Shown here piece by piece: positions 27,627 through 36,797 of a stretch of DNA of 64,000 nucleotides. The translations under genes and the position numbers were made by a program. The DNA lies in assembly GCA_014860005.1 (NCBI GenBank), contig JACZKP010000177.1:1-64000 (forward strand), written 5' to 3'. Numbering within the stretch: the first letter of the stretch is position 1; the number at the start of each line of letters is the position of its first letter. The notes under the pieces were generated by a model. The model was not told the origin of the DNA, did no database searches, and saw nothing but the letters and a program-made list of their open reading frames with translations. Source of the DNA: Verrucomicrobiota bacterium (GTDB lineage Bacteria > Verrucomicrobiota > Verrucomicrobiae > Limisphaerales > UBA11358).

Positions 27627-28083
27627 CCGCGAAAGTCACCGCGGTTGCGTACGCGATCACTTCCACCGTCCCGATGGTGTTGCGTTCGCCCTTGGAAACG
27701 CTCGAGGTTTCGAGCCGGCAGTTGAGAAAAAGATGCGCACCGGGCGCGGATTCTTTCATCCGCAGAACGGCTTCACGGCGGGCGCGGTCCAGCAGTGACG
27801 AGTAGGAGCGCATTTCCCCGCCGAAGAACATGCGAAAACCGGCGAGGAAGCGTTTGTAGTAATCCACCGAGACAGCGATGCTGCCGACCGCCAGCGTCGC
27901 CGAGGCGACAGGCCGATCTTCCGGCAGTTGTTTGAAGGTGACCACGGCTACTCCCAAGGTGGCGGCCTCGCGCTGCTTGATGCTGGCGTAATGTTGCGCT
28001 TCAAGGTACTTGCCGACACCGAAACCCAGTACGAGCAGGACCAGCAGGACAATCCACCCGAACAAGCTGAAAATAATTTCCAT
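27598..28083 (-). CDS. YbjQ-like (PF01906) protein with N-terminal membrane segment
   Basis: The 161 residues start with a transmembrane helix (SLFGWIVLLVLLVLGFG). The remainder resembles the YbjQ/heavy-metal-binding-domain family: MRSYSSLLDRARREAVLRM, then a strand like HLFLNCRLETS, and finally IGTVEVIAYATAVTF. The role of the family is unsettled. It overlaps the M48 gene and follows the next YbjQ gene by 3 bp. Two related genes in tandem with a membrane peptidase suggest joint action at the membrane. Confidence 0.65.
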   Translation of the reverse strand: MEIIFSLFGWIVLLVLLVLGFGVGKYLEAQHYASIKQREAATLGVAVVTFKQLPEDRPVASATLAVGSIAVSVDYYKRFLAGFRMFFGGEMRSYSSLLDRARREAVLRMKESAPGAHLFLNCRLETSSVSKGERNTIGTVEVIAYATAVTFADEIHPQTPG

Positions 28084-28086
28084 GGG

Positions 28087-28437
28087 TCACTCGACGGTAA
28101 CCGCCGTGCCGTAAGCGAGGATTTCCGCGGCGCCCTGCGCCACCGAGGCCGTGCTGAAGCGCACGTTGATTATGGCATTGGCGCCCAGCTCGCGGGCCTG
28201 AGCCACCATGCGGTCCGTCGCCTGTTGCCGGGATTCCTGCAACAACTCGGTGTAGCCTTTCAATTCGCCGCCCACGATGTTTTTCAGGCTGGCCATGATG
28301 TCGCGCCCGACATGCTTTGCGCGAATGGTGCTGCCTTGAACCAAGCCGTAATGAGCCACAATCCGCCGGCCTGGGAAGTGGTCCACGTTGGTGAGAAGGA
28401 GGTTGCTCGCAACCGGGATCAATGGAGGTGGGTTCAT
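28087..28437 (-). CDS. YbjQ family protein (PF01906)
   Basis: The 116-residue cytoplasmic protein carries the family signature: NVDHFPGRRIVAHYGLVQG at the front, RDIMASLKNIVGGELKGYTELL in the middle and NAIINVRFSTASVAQGAAEI, YGTAVTV at the end. Such proteins form pentamers in solved structures, and the proposed metal-binding function is not proven. It heads the operon YbjQ, YbjQ-membrane, M48 peptidase. Confidence 0.85.
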   Translation of the reverse strand: MNPPPLIPVASNLLLTNVDHFPGRRIVAHYGLVQGSTIRAKHVGRDIMASLKNIVGGELKGYTELLQESRQQATDRMVAQARELGANAIINVRFSTASVAQGAAEILAYGTAVTVE

Positions 28438-28557
28438 AATCGCTGAACTGGCGCGATGCTAGAATTGAACTGGCTTTGGTCAAGAGGATTCTCGCAACAG
28501 TCACTCGCGCCAGCTTCAGGCCGGCCAAAGCCCTTGACGCCGTGCGCAAGCATTCGG

Positions 28558-29193
28558 TCAAGCCACCGCGACACCAGGATAACCGGCTTGCACGAACTGC
28601 CGGATCACGTCCAGTTCCTCCTCGCCAGCGATGGTGTGGGGTTTGACGAACTCGTGCCACTCCACTTGCAGTCCGGCGGCTTTGAGGACGTTGACGTCCT
28701 CGCGGGTTTCGGCAAAGGGAAGCAACGGATCCAGCGTCCCGTGTGTGATGAGCAAACGCTGTTGAAACGCCACCGGCGAAAGTTCCGTCACCAGCTTTTC
28801 CGCATCACCCACCTTGCCGCTGATCCCCACAATGCCGGCCAGCCGGTGCGCATAACGCAAACCCACCTCGATGGACATCAGGCAACCCTGTGAGAAACCG
28901 CCCAAGGTCGTATGTTCCGTCGGAAAGCCTTTGGCCCGTAAGGCATCGAGCAAATCGAATAGCAGCTTGCGGCTGCGCTCGATGCCCGGAACGATGTCAC
29001 CTCCGAAATTAAACCAGGAATAACCGCCGTAGTAGTCGTCCGGCGCGTTAACCAGCACGTAATTCAGCCACGGAAAAGCCATCGCTTCAGGCAGCCAGCG
29101 ATAGCCTTCAATGCTGTCGCCCAGACCGTGCAACATGATCATCAATCGTCTGGAGTCTCGTTGATTCGCGGGGATGAGTTCGTAATCGAGCAT
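28558..29193 (-). CDS. Alpha/beta-hydrolase, phospholipase/carboxylesterase family
   Basis: The 211-residue enzyme follows the YpfH/carboxylesterase pattern with MIMLHGLGDS near residue 18 (oxyanion loop), the nucleophile Ser101 in GGFSQGC, an Asp in THGTLDPLLPF and His in VKPHTIAGEE. It probably cleaves a short-chain or lysophospholipid ester in the cytoplasm, since no signal peptide is seen. It is a single-gene unit 120 bp upstream (on the minus strand) of the YbjQ operon. The exact substrate is not predictable. Confidence 0.88.
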   Translation of the reverse strand: MLDYELIPANQRDSRRLMIMLHGLGDSIEGYRWLPEAMAFPWLNYVLVNAPDDYYGGYSWFNFGGDIVPGIERSRKLLFDLLDALRAKGFPTEHTTLGGFSQGCLMSIEVGLRYAHRLAGIVGISGKVGDAEKLVTELSPVAFQQRLLITHGTLDPLLPFAETREDVNVLKAAGLQVEWHEFVKPHTIAGEEELDVIRQFVQAGYPGVAVA

Positions 29194-29305
29194 CGGGGTT
29201 GGTCGGTTTAGTAGTGGCAGAAAAAAACCATCAAACGTCAGTCCAGGATGCGCCAGAAGATCAGGCTAGCAACTTGCCGGATTGTTGAATGCGAAAGACG
29301 ACTCA

Positions 29306-29848
29306 TCATTGTTCCGATTCGTCATCGCCACCGGTTTGTAGCAAGTCTGCCTGTTCCTCCGCCCAGTCCATCAAGACTTGACGCTGCTGGTCGGTGAGCC
29401 GGGCTCCAGAGTGCATCCAGGTGTAACTTGGCAAGGGCATGTTGCCGTACTCGACTTCCTCTTGAATGCTTCTGAAATAAGTGCGGGCCTTGCGGGGCCG
29501 GTCATGCGGCCATTCTGAGAAGTTCAACTCCTCACGGCCATCGTTGACATGATCTACCACCCACCACGCCAAGGGCGACACCTTGGAATACCAAGGCCAG
29601 CGAGTTTCATAGGAATGGCAATCGTAACAGGCCGCCCGCAGAATACTGGTGACCTCGGCGGGCGGTTCATTGCTGGCGAGGAAATCGTGACCGGGCAGCA
29701 CCGGTGGGTTGGTTCGCTGCGGCTGCCAGAACTGGATAAGACATCCTGCCAGCAGGATTCCTCCGATGATCCATTTCGCGTATCGCTTCACCTGGTTTGT
29801 CTTGTGAGCCTCGTCGGAGTGAGGCGGTCTCGTCTGGTTTAGGATCAC
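29306..29848 (-). CDS. Haem-binding domain protein (Haem_bd type), membrane anchored
   Basis: The 180-residue product has an N-terminal membrane segment (WIIGGILLAGCLIQF) and an exported domain with the haem motif CYDCH in ACYDCHSYETRWPWYS. It continues with the characteristic SPLAWWVVDHVNDGREELNFSEW and a distal MPLPSYTWMHSGARL. The domain is found in small putative cytochromes, often fused to or near redox enzymes. Here it is alone. Haem attachment at the periplasmic side is inferred from the motif. Confidence 0.85.
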   Translation of the reverse strand: MILNQTRPPHSDEAHKTNQVKRYAKWIIGGILLAGCLIQFWQPQRTNPPVLPGHDFLASNEPPAEVTSILRAACYDCHSYETRWPWYSKVSPLAWWVVDHVNDGREELNFSEWPHDRPRKARTYFRSIQEEVEYGNMPLPSYTWMHSGARLTDQQRQVLMDWAEEQADLLQTGGDDESEQ

Positions 29849-29991
29849 CCCAGCGTAGCTTGAAGCACAACGACAAGTTACACCGCCTGTCGGGTAATCA
29901 GATGCGTGCAGGATAAAATTGTTCCTGGAAAACGCAAATCCGAATAGGAGCTGAACTTTGGCTGCGTCAATTTGCCATGGATTGGAGGGCT

Positions 29992-30048
29992 GATTTCCAA
30001 AGCGGCTCGTTGCCGTGGAGCGGTCACGTTCGAGCCGATTTGGAAATC
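29992..30048. repeat. Palindromic element between the haem-binding gene and malQ
   Basis: GATTTCCAAAGCGGCTCG (29992-30009) faces CGAGCCGATTTGGAAATC (30031-30048) with one mismatch. The 260-bp gap between the flanking genes, both on the minus strand, otherwise shows nothing. Confidence 0.75.
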
Positions 30049-30136
30049 GGCGCTCCGATGCGTTGGGGGTAAACGTTCACTCCGCGATATGATGTTTCGG
30101 GGGGGATTCTTACCAGTCACGCACTCCCAGTACTGA

Positions 30137-31858
30137 TCAAATGCCTCGCCCGCTGTCGCGCACGAACCGGGAAAACATTCGCGCCTTCGCCGCGAGTTCC
30201 GGTTCGCGATCCAGTTGTTTCACCGTCTGTGACAGCCGGTGCGACCAATTTGATGCGGCAGCGGATCCGGGCGTGTTGAATCGCTCCGCCTGCCCAAACA
30301 CATCGGTGATTTGAAACACCGCGAGCCAGGAATTCGATCCCAGCATCGCTCGCGTGAATGCTTCGTGCAGGCGGTTGCTGAAATCTCGCGGCGGCGCTTC
30401 GTCCTTCAATCCGGAAAAATCCATGATCCGCTGCAATTCATGGCGGCAACCATCGGGATCAAGATCCGCATCAATATTGGCCCACAAATCCGCCCAAAGG
30501 GCGGCCAGTGGCGGATGGTCGTGGGTCGCCGGTTGGGCCAGGGAAAGGCGTGGATATTGTTTCGGGTCCGCCAGCCGTCCGTTGTGATCGCGGAACATAG
30601 TAGGAATGCGGAAGCCGGGGATCCCGAGCTTGTGCAACGTGGGCGCAACATATTCGGGCACAACCCCGAGATCCTCCGCCACGACCACCGTGTCGCCCGA
30701 AGCCTCCTGGATCATACGCAACAATTCTTCGCCTTGGGCTTGATTCGCCGCCCGGTGTTCGGGCTTGTCATCGGGAAATGGTTTGAAGCCCGGCAAACGT
30801 CCTCGGCAATGGTCGGCCACCTCTGTTTCATTCATGTGCAGGAATTCACGATTGCGATCCGGCGTCCACGGGAATGAATATATGCGGAACAAGCCAAGCA
30901 CGTGATCAATGCGATACAAGTGGAACACTTTGCGAAGATTGCCCACGCGCGTGCGCCACCACTCGAATTTGTGCCGGCGCAGTTCATCCCAGCGATAAAT
31001 CGGGATACCCCAGTTCTGACCCCACTTCTCGGTGAACTCATCCACCTTGAACGTCTTCTCGGGCGGTGCACCGCCGCTCCACTCCAGGTCGAAGATTCCC
31101 TGATTGGCCCAGACATCCGCGCTGAAACGGCCCACGCCAAAGGGAATGTCGCCCATCAGGAAAACGTGCTTTGCCGCGCCATAAGTTTTCACCGCCTCCC
31201 ACTGGCTGAAGGCAATCCACTGGACATACATGAAGAAAAGCTGCTGACGCATCAAATCATCGCGCCGCGCCTCCGGCAGCGACAACAACCAGGTGCGGGC
31301 GCGCCTGGGACCGCGATGTTCCGCGGGCCAATGATCCCATGTCGGGACACTTCCATTTTCCTCCATGAGCACGCGAAACAGCGCGTAGTCAGAGAGCCAC
31401 TCGGCGTTCTCCAGCAGAAAGGTCCGAAATTGCTGCGCACGTTTTGTGTCACGATTGAAGTGTTGCTTTAGGAAATTCGTAAAGCCGGCAGCGAGCAACT
31501 TCCGTTTGAGCGCTTTCACTTTCGCATACTTCACCGGGCCGGCACGCAAATCTGCAAGTAGTGGAGGTTTCGCGATCTGCTGGAACTGCGTCGCGGACAA
31601 ATCGGGCAGGCGCTGTGGCGAAACGGCGATGGTCGTTGGATCAATGGCAAGCGAACTGATGGCATTGTACGGCGAGTTGTCATCGCTGGTTTCGTTGATC
31701 GGCAGAGTCTGGAGAATCCCCAGTCCGTGCCGGTGACACCAATCAATCATCTGGCGGACGCCATCGGTGTCACCCACACCCAGATCATGCTCGGTCCGGA
31801 TGGCAAAGACCGGTTCGAGGATGCCGGCGAGCAGTCGTTCGGGATTCAATTTCATCAT
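30137..31858 (-). CDS. malQ: 4-alpha-glucanotransferase (amylomaltase, GH77)
   Basis: The enzyme moves maltodextrin segments between alpha-1,4-glucans during starch/glycogen use. The 573-residue length is typical. It has LQTLPINETSDDNSPYNAIS, FDLEWSGGAPPE, the nucleophile Asp in RIDHVLGLFR, and the general-acid Glu in VVVAEDLGVVP. ATG at 31858 precedes MMKLNPERLLAGI. No sugar regulon neighbours are visible. A short sequence between this gene and the divergent pdxH probably carries the promoters. Confidence 0.93.
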   Translation of the reverse strand: MMKLNPERLLAGILEPVFAIRTEHDLGVGDTDGVRQMIDWCHRHGLGILQTLPINETSDDNSPYNAISSLAIDPTTIAVSPQRLPDLSATQFQQIAKPPLLADLRAGPVKYAKVKALKRKLLAAGFTNFLKQHFNRDTKRAQQFRTFLLENAEWLSDYALFRVLMEENGSVPTWDHWPAEHRGPRRARTWLLSLPEARRDDLMRQQLFFMYVQWIAFSQWEAVKTYGAAKHVFLMGDIPFGVGRFSADVWANQGIFDLEWSGGAPPEKTFKVDEFTEKWGQNWGIPIYRWDELRRHKFEWWRTRVGNLRKVFHLYRIDHVLGLFRIYSFPWTPDRNREFLHMNETEVADHCRGRLPGFKPFPDDKPEHRAANQAQGEELLRMIQEASGDTVVVAEDLGVVPEYVAPTLHKLGIPGFRIPTMFRDHNGRLADPKQYPRLSLAQPATHDHPPLAALWADLWANIDADLDPDGCRHELQRIMDFSGLKDEAPPRDFSNRLHEAFTRAMLGSNSWLAVFQITDVFGQAERFNTPGSAAASNWSHRLSQTVKQLDREPELAAKARMFSRFVRDSGRGI

Positions 31859-32031
31859 TCCTTCCGCAGCCTGTCAGAGATCGGCTGCCGATTCAAATCT
31901 GTTAACGTTTCACCGCGCCAGCCGCTGACACAGGCAGGTCCGGCAATTCACATTGTTCGGACAAGCCTTTGGCGCCGAGGCACCGTTAACGTGGACACTT
32001 GCGGTGAAATCGTCTTAACTGACGCGAGGGT

Positions 32032-32739
32032 ATGGCAATTGCAGATCTCAGACGTGAATATGACCTTGGCGGATTGAACCGCCAGGACCTTCAGGCAGAC
32101 CCGCTGGCGCAGTTCAATGCCTGGTTTGGCCAGGCGTCAGGAGCGCGAGCCGGCAGTCGCTGGCGTGCCGTCGGCATTGCGTTGTACAAGGCGTGGCACG
32201 CCCTGCTTGGCCAGGCGCCGCCGGATGTGAATGCAATGGTGTTGGCCACCACAACCATGGACTCGCAGCCGTCCGCCCGTACCGTTCTACTCAAAGGGGT
32301 GGATGAACGGGGTTTTATCTTCTTCACGAACTACGACAGCCGCAAAGGACTGGAACTGGCGCAAAATCCTCACGCGGCCCTGGTGTTCTATTGGCCCGAC
32401 CTGGAACGTCAGGTTTGCGTGGCGGGAACGGTGACCAAACTGCCGGTTGCTGAGTCAGAGGCTTATTTCAAGAGCCGGCCCAAAGGCAGCCGATTGAGCG
32501 CATGGGCCTCGAATCAGAATACGGTCGTGCCGGACCGCCAGACCCTGGAACAGCGGTGGCAGGAGGTTGCCAAACGATTTCCAGGGGAGGACGTTCCTTT
32601 GCCGCCGAATTGGGGTGGCTACGTGCTGGCCCCGACTCGCATGGAATTCTGGCAGGGCCGGCCCAGCCGCCTGCACGACCGATTCCGTTACGCCCGGCAA
32701 GCAGATAACTCCTGGATGATTGAGCGCCTCTCCCCCTGA
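32032..32739 (+). CDS. pdxH: Pyridoxamine 5'-phosphate oxidase
   Basis: The FMN enzyme oxidises pyridoxine and pyridoxamine phosphates to pyridoxal phosphate. Residues show FMN-binding RTVLLKGVDERGFIFFTNY and SRKGLELAQNPHAALVFYW, then ERQVCVAGTV, KGSRLSAWASNQN and the family C-terminus PTRMEFWQGRPSRLHDRFRY. It has 235 residues, a little above the usual 210-220. The extra residues are at the N-terminus, MAIADLRREYDLGGL. It is divergent from malQ. Confidence 0.95.
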   Translation: MAIADLRREYDLGGLNRQDLQADPLAQFNAWFGQASGARAGSRWRAVGIALYKAWHALLGQAPPDVNAMVLATTTMDSQPSARTVLLKGVDERGFIFFTNYDSRKGLELAQNPHAALVFYWPDLERQVCVAGTVTKLPVAESEAYFKSRPKGSRLSAWASNQNTVVPDRQTLEQRWQEVAKRFPGEDVPLPPNWGGYVLAPTRMEFWQGRPSRLHDRFRYARQADNSWMIERLSP

Positions 32740-33041
32740 AGCCACGCGCCGATCTCCGATCCGGTGCGTTGGAATGGAATCAAGAGACAAGCCGGCTCGA
32801 AGCCCGGCGCTCCTGTGCCACCACCGATTAGGAGGCAGCGCTCGATTTGATTCCGGAAATTCGCCTCCTGAAATGCGTGAAATAGTCATGCTCGTCCATG
32901 CCAACTGACCACCTTGGTAGGGCGTTTCATAAACTGGTTGAATTCCGCGCCAACGCGACGAAGTTATTGGTGTGTCGAGTGCGTAACCCTGCCTTCCAAC
33001 CGCGCAAACAGGAAGGCAGTTCAATACGGAGAGGCGACGTA
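32740..33041. other. Gap between pdxH and the next gene
   Basis: About 300 bp without a convincing gene. A palindromic fragment GCCGGCTCGAAGCCCGGC lies near 32791 and the ribosome-binding GGAGAGG of the next gene is at its end (33029-33035). Confidence 0.4.
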
Positions 33042-33611
33042 ATGAACATGACTGAAGCAACAACAACAACGTTGGGAAAACCGGATGAAATTTGGTCGGT
33101 GGCAGTGCTTTATGATGATGCACCCACCCGCCAACGGGCGATGGAGGTTGGCCGCGAACTGGTTCAACGATTCTGGACGGAGGTTGAGTTCCAATTCCAC
33201 TGGTGGCGCAGCGATTTTCTGGAGGATGACGCGATGCTGGCCGCTGCAGTTGGCGACGCCAGCACGGCGGATTTCATCGTGGTCAGCAGCCGGCCGGAAC
33301 AGCCGTTTTCGCCTTTCGTCATCAAGTGGTTTGATGATTGGATCGGTCGGCGGGCCGGGCGGGAAGGCGCGTTCGTGGACCTGACCGAGCCAACTGCCGG
33401 TACTGCCGACCTGGTTCACCGGCGGCAACTTCACCTGCGGCGACTCGCGCATCGGGCAATGATGGATTACCTGACCCGAATGCCGGAAATAATGGATGGG
33501 GCGCTGCCTGATTCATTCGAATCCGCGGAAAACCGCGCGGCTCAACTGACTTCGGTGATGGACCAGATTCTACATCTGCCACCGCCACCGCGACTGAATC
33601 TTCCGCGTTAG
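33042..33611 (+). CDS. Hypothetical protein, 189 residues
   Basis: The ATG at 33042 follows a good GGAGAGG site. The product opens MNMTEATTTTLGKPDEIWSV and contains VAVLYDDAPTRQRAMEVGRE, FWTEVEFQFHWWRSDFLEDD and DFIVVSSRPEQPFSPFVIKW. It ends in a helical region and a short Pro-rich tail. The pattern of strand-helix alternation suggests a response-regulator-like or flavodoxin-like fold, but I do not recognise a family. No signal peptide. Its neighbour gyrA is convergent, with 43 bp between their stops. Confidence 0.7.
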   Translation: MNMTEATTTTLGKPDEIWSVAVLYDDAPTRQRAMEVGRELVQRFWTEVEFQFHWWRSDFLEDDAMLAAAVGDASTADFIVVSSRPEQPFSPFVIKWFDDWIGRRAGREGAFVDLTEPTAGTADLVHRRQLHLRRLAHRAMMDYLTRMPEIMDGALPDSFESAENRAAQLTSVMDQILHLPPPPRLNLPR

Positions 33612-33654
33612 CGATGCCAACCGGTCAGCATTTCTTCAAAGCAAGTGAGGGGGT

Positions 33655-36351
33655 TCAGGCCGCCGTTTCGTCCACGGTAGCAATGTCTTCCTGCGATTCG
33701 CTGATGACAGGCGCGATGGCCTGAAGCTTGTCGCCTTCGTCCAGGTTCACCAGTTTCACGCCCATCGTGTTGCGGCCGGCTTCACGGATGTCTTTGACAA
33801 ACGTGCGCACCATCTGACCTCCCACCGTGATGAGCATGATTTCGTCCGTGTCGCGCACCGGCAACGCTCCGATGACGCCACCGGTCTTCTCGCCGACTTT
33901 CATCGTGATGCGGCCTTTGCCGCCGCGCGATTGCTTGCGCGTCCCGGTCTCGCCTTGCACGAGGTATTCGTCGAACGAAGTCCTCTTGCCGATGCCGTTC
34001 TCACCGGCAACCAATAGCGCCGCGTCCGGCACCACCACGGCCAGCGCGACGACCGCGTCGTCCTCCTCCAAAGTGATGCCTTTGACGCCGGCAGCGTTAC
34101 GCCCCATGGAACGTACGTCGGATTCGCTGAAGCGGATGCTCATCCCGTTGCGGGTGATCAGCACCACATCGTCGCCCTCATCGCCACCCGGCGTGCAGCC
34201 GCGCGTTTGTTTGACGTCAATCAACGTGTCGCCCGGCTCAATGGTAATGGCGATGATGCCGCCTTTGCGCACGTTGGCAAAATCGCTCAAGGAGGTTTTC
34301 TTGACGGTGCCTTGCTGCGTGGCGAAGAAAAGTTCGCCCAGCTGCTGCCAGGTCACATCCTCCCGATTCTCGTCGGTTTTGGAGAGAATGCGGATCAGGG
34401 CGGCGATTTTTTCGTCGGCTTTCAACTCCAGCAAATTTGCGATGCTCCGCCCTTTCGCAGCGCGTCCCATGTCGGGAATCTCATGCACCCGTTCGACGTA
34501 CACGCGACCGGTGTTTGTGAAGAACATCAGGTAGTCGTGCGTGCTGGCCGTGAACAGATGCTCGACGAAATCCTTGTCCTCGGCCGTCTCGCCCTCGCGC
34601 GTGGTCATGCCGATGACGCCTTTGCCACCGCGCTTTTGCGAGCGATACTGGCTGACATTGGTACGTTTGAGCAGTCCGGCGTGAGTCAGGGTGATGATGA
34701 CGCCTTCGTTGGCTATCAGGTCCTCGATGGCGATTTCGCCCTCATCCGGCACGATCTCCGTCTTGCGCGGGGTAGCATGCTTTTCCTTGATGGCCTGCAA
34801 CTCGGCCTTGATGATCGCCATCACCCGCGATTCCTTCGCGAGGATGTCGAGCAGGTCTTTGATGATTTCGAGCAGCGCCTTGTATTCCTTGTCAATCTTG
34901 TCAATTTCCAGCCCCGTCAATTGATAGAGGCGGAGGTTGAGAATTTCGTCCACCTGCCGTTCCGTCAGCGCATAACGCCCCGCCTGCAAACGAGCCTCGC
35001 TGCGGATGAGCACGCCCCATTTTTCCACCTGTGCCCGCGACCACTCGAATGCGAGCAACTTCACCCGAGCTTCATCCCGGGTTTTGGAACCACGTATTAT
35101 GGCAATGAATTCGTCGAGGTTCGATAACGCAATGATGAAACCTTCCAGCGTTTCCGCGCGCTCCTCGGCCTTCTTCAACTCGAAGCGCGTGCGACGCAGC
35201 ACCACTTCGCGGCGATGCTCGATGTAACACTGGATGATTTCCTTGAGGTTGAGCGTCTTCGGGCGGCCATGATCAATCGCCAGCGAATTGACGCTGAAGG
35301 AAACCTCCAGTTGCGTGTGCTGGTAGAGATTTGCGATGACAACTTTGGGGATGCCATCGCGCTTCAATTCGATGACGAGGCGGCAGTGTTCGTCCGATTC
35401 GTTGCGCATCGCGGAGATCTCCGTGATGACCTTTTCGTTGACGAGTTTCGCAATCTGTTCCTCGAGATTGGCGCGGTTGACGTTGAAGGGAATCTCCGTG
35501 ATGACCAGTTGCTCGCGGTTGCCCTTGAGTTCCTCCATCCCGACGCGTCCGCGCAATTTCACACTGCCCTTGCCGGTCGTGAAATAATTTTTGATGCCCT
35601 CGACACCGCAGATCATCCCGCCCGTGGGAAAGTCCGGGCCTTTGATGAATTTCATCAACTCGGGAATCGTGATCGTCGGCTTGTCAATCTGCGCACAGAC
35701 TCCGTCAATTACCTCGCCCAGATTGTGCGGCGGCATGTTCGTGGCCATGCCAACGGCGATGCCGGTGCCACCGTTGACCAGGAGATTGGGAAACGCAGCC
35801 GGAAAAACCCGCGGCTCGGTGCGCGTCTCGTCGTAGTTTGGGACGAAATCCACCGTGTCCTTCTCCATGTCCTCCATGAGCACGGCGCCGAGATGAGTCA
35901 GCCGCGCTTCGGTGTACCGCATGGACGCCGGCGGATCGCCCTCCACCGAACCAAAATTTCCCTGGCTGTCCACAAGCCGCTCGCGCATGGCCCACGGTTG
36001 CGCCATGTGGACGAGCGTCGGATAAATCGCCTGGTCGCCATGCGGATGGTAATTGCCCATCGTCTCGCCGACGATCTTGGCGCACTTGAGATGCTTGCGA
36101 TTCGGCATCACGCCGAGTTCGTTCATCGCATACAGGATGCGGCGCTGCGAGGGCTTTAACCCGTCGCGCACGTCGGGCAACGCGCGGGAAATGATGACGG
36201 ACATCGAGTAATCAAGGAATGAATTCTTGATCTCGTCCGCGACGTTGATCTTGGAAATCTTTTCACCCTGTGAGTAGGCCCCGCCCGGCTGGTGCGATGC
36301 ATTGGATTCCGGCTGATTGGATTCGGTTTCGTCTGGCATGATTAAAATCAA
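33655..36351 (-). CDS. gyrA: DNA gyrase subunit A
   Basis: GyrA breaks and rejoins DNA in type II topoisomerase reactions and works with GyrB. The 898 residues begin with a charged N-terminal extension, then FLDYSMSVIISRALPDVRDG and PSQRRILYAM. The catalytic Tyr146 lies in SMRYTEARLT, and the C-terminal wrapping domain holds the GyrA box QKRGGKG (wrapping of DNA). It is the last gene of the minus-strand set gyrB, vapB, vapC, gyrA, separated from vapC by 6 bp. Length is normal for the family. Confidence 0.96.
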   Translation of the reverse strand: MILIMPDETESNQPESNASHQPGGAYSQGEKISKINVADEIKNSFLDYSMSVIISRALPDVRDGLKPSQRRILYAMNELGVMPNRKHLKCAKIVGETMGNYHPHGDQAIYPTLVHMAQPWAMRERLVDSQGNFGSVEGDPPASMRYTEARLTHLGAVLMEDMEKDTVDFVPNYDETRTEPRVFPAAFPNLLVNGGTGIAVGMATNMPPHNLGEVIDGVCAQIDKPTITIPELMKFIKGPDFPTGGMICGVEGIKNYFTTGKGSVKLRGRVGMEELKGNREQLVITEIPFNVNRANLEEQIAKLVNEKVITEISAMRNESDEHCRLVIELKRDGIPKVVIANLYQHTQLEVSFSVNSLAIDHGRPKTLNLKEIIQCYIEHRREVVLRRTRFELKKAEERAETLEGFIIALSNLDEFIAIIRGSKTRDEARVKLLAFEWSRAQVEKWGVLIRSEARLQAGRYALTERQVDEILNLRLYQLTGLEIDKIDKEYKALLEIIKDLLDILAKESRVMAIIKAELQAIKEKHATPRKTEIVPDEGEIAIEDLIANEGVIITLTHAGLLKRTNVSQYRSQKRGGKGVIGMTTREGETAEDKDFVEHLFTASTHDYLMFFTNTGRVYVERVHEIPDMGRAAKGRSIANLLELKADEKIAALIRILSKTDENREDVTWQQLGELFFATQQGTVKKTSLSDFANVRKGGIIAITIEPGDTLIDVKQTRGCTPGGDEGDDVVLITRNGMSIRFSESDVRSMGRNAAGVKGITLEEDDAVVALAVVVPDAALLVAGENGIGKRTSFDEYLVQGETGTRKQSRGGKGRITMKVGEKTGGVIGALPVRDTDEIMLITVGGQMVRTFVKDIREAGRNTMGVKLVNLDEGDKLQAIAPVISESQEDIATVDETAA

Positions 36352-36357
36352 TAAACT

Positions 36358-36792
36358 TTATTTCACCCCCGGCGGTGGCACGAGCGACAAACCGATGAAG
36401 TCCGACGCATCGCAAACCCGCTGGTCGCTGCTACACATTTGTTCGCCACCATTCGATTCCGCCGTTGCGACATGAATTGCATCCAGGGTCCGCAACGCCA
36501 CGTTCGGATGACACTGGTCAATTACGGCACCCGCTCGCTCGATGACCTGGCGATTCAGCGGCAGCAACAAAAATTCCTGATCGCGCACCTTGTCCTGAAA
36601 CAGTCGCCAGCCCGCCAGGCGTGCCTGACGAGAAATCCGCCCTGCCCGTTCTTTGGTGAGCAGGGCGGATCGTACTTCCGCCACGGCCAGTTCCGAGGTG
36701 ACGATGGCCTGCCCCGTCACGACGCCGTGATACGCCTCGCTGTCGGGTTCGTGGCTGACCAGTTTGACGATGACGCAGGAATCGAGATACAT
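36358..36792 (-). CDS. vapC: VapC-like PIN-domain ribonuclease toxin
   Basis: The 144-residue product has the PIN-domain acid quartet: Asp in YLDSCVIVKL, Glu in SELAVAEVRSALL, and Asp residues in RTLDAIHVATAE and CSSDQRV. VapC toxins cleave tRNA or rRNA when free of VapB. It overlaps nothing, and it follows vapB by 5 bp, which is the normal order. It is inserted between gyrB and gyrA. The target RNA is unknown. Confidence 0.88.
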   Translation of the reverse strand: MYLDSCVIVKLVSHEPDSEAYHGVVTGQAIVTSELAVAEVRSALLTKERAGRISRQARLAGWRLFQDKVRDQEFLLLPLNRQVIERAGAVIDQCHPNVALRTLDAIHVATAESNGGEQMCSSDQRVCDASDFIGLSLVPPPGVK

Positions 36793-36797
36793 CGTCT

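Noticed and set aside
34207..36159. Long plus-strand ORFs opposite gyrA
   Set aside because: They are antisense shadows of gyrA, caused by its codon use; no recognisable domain.
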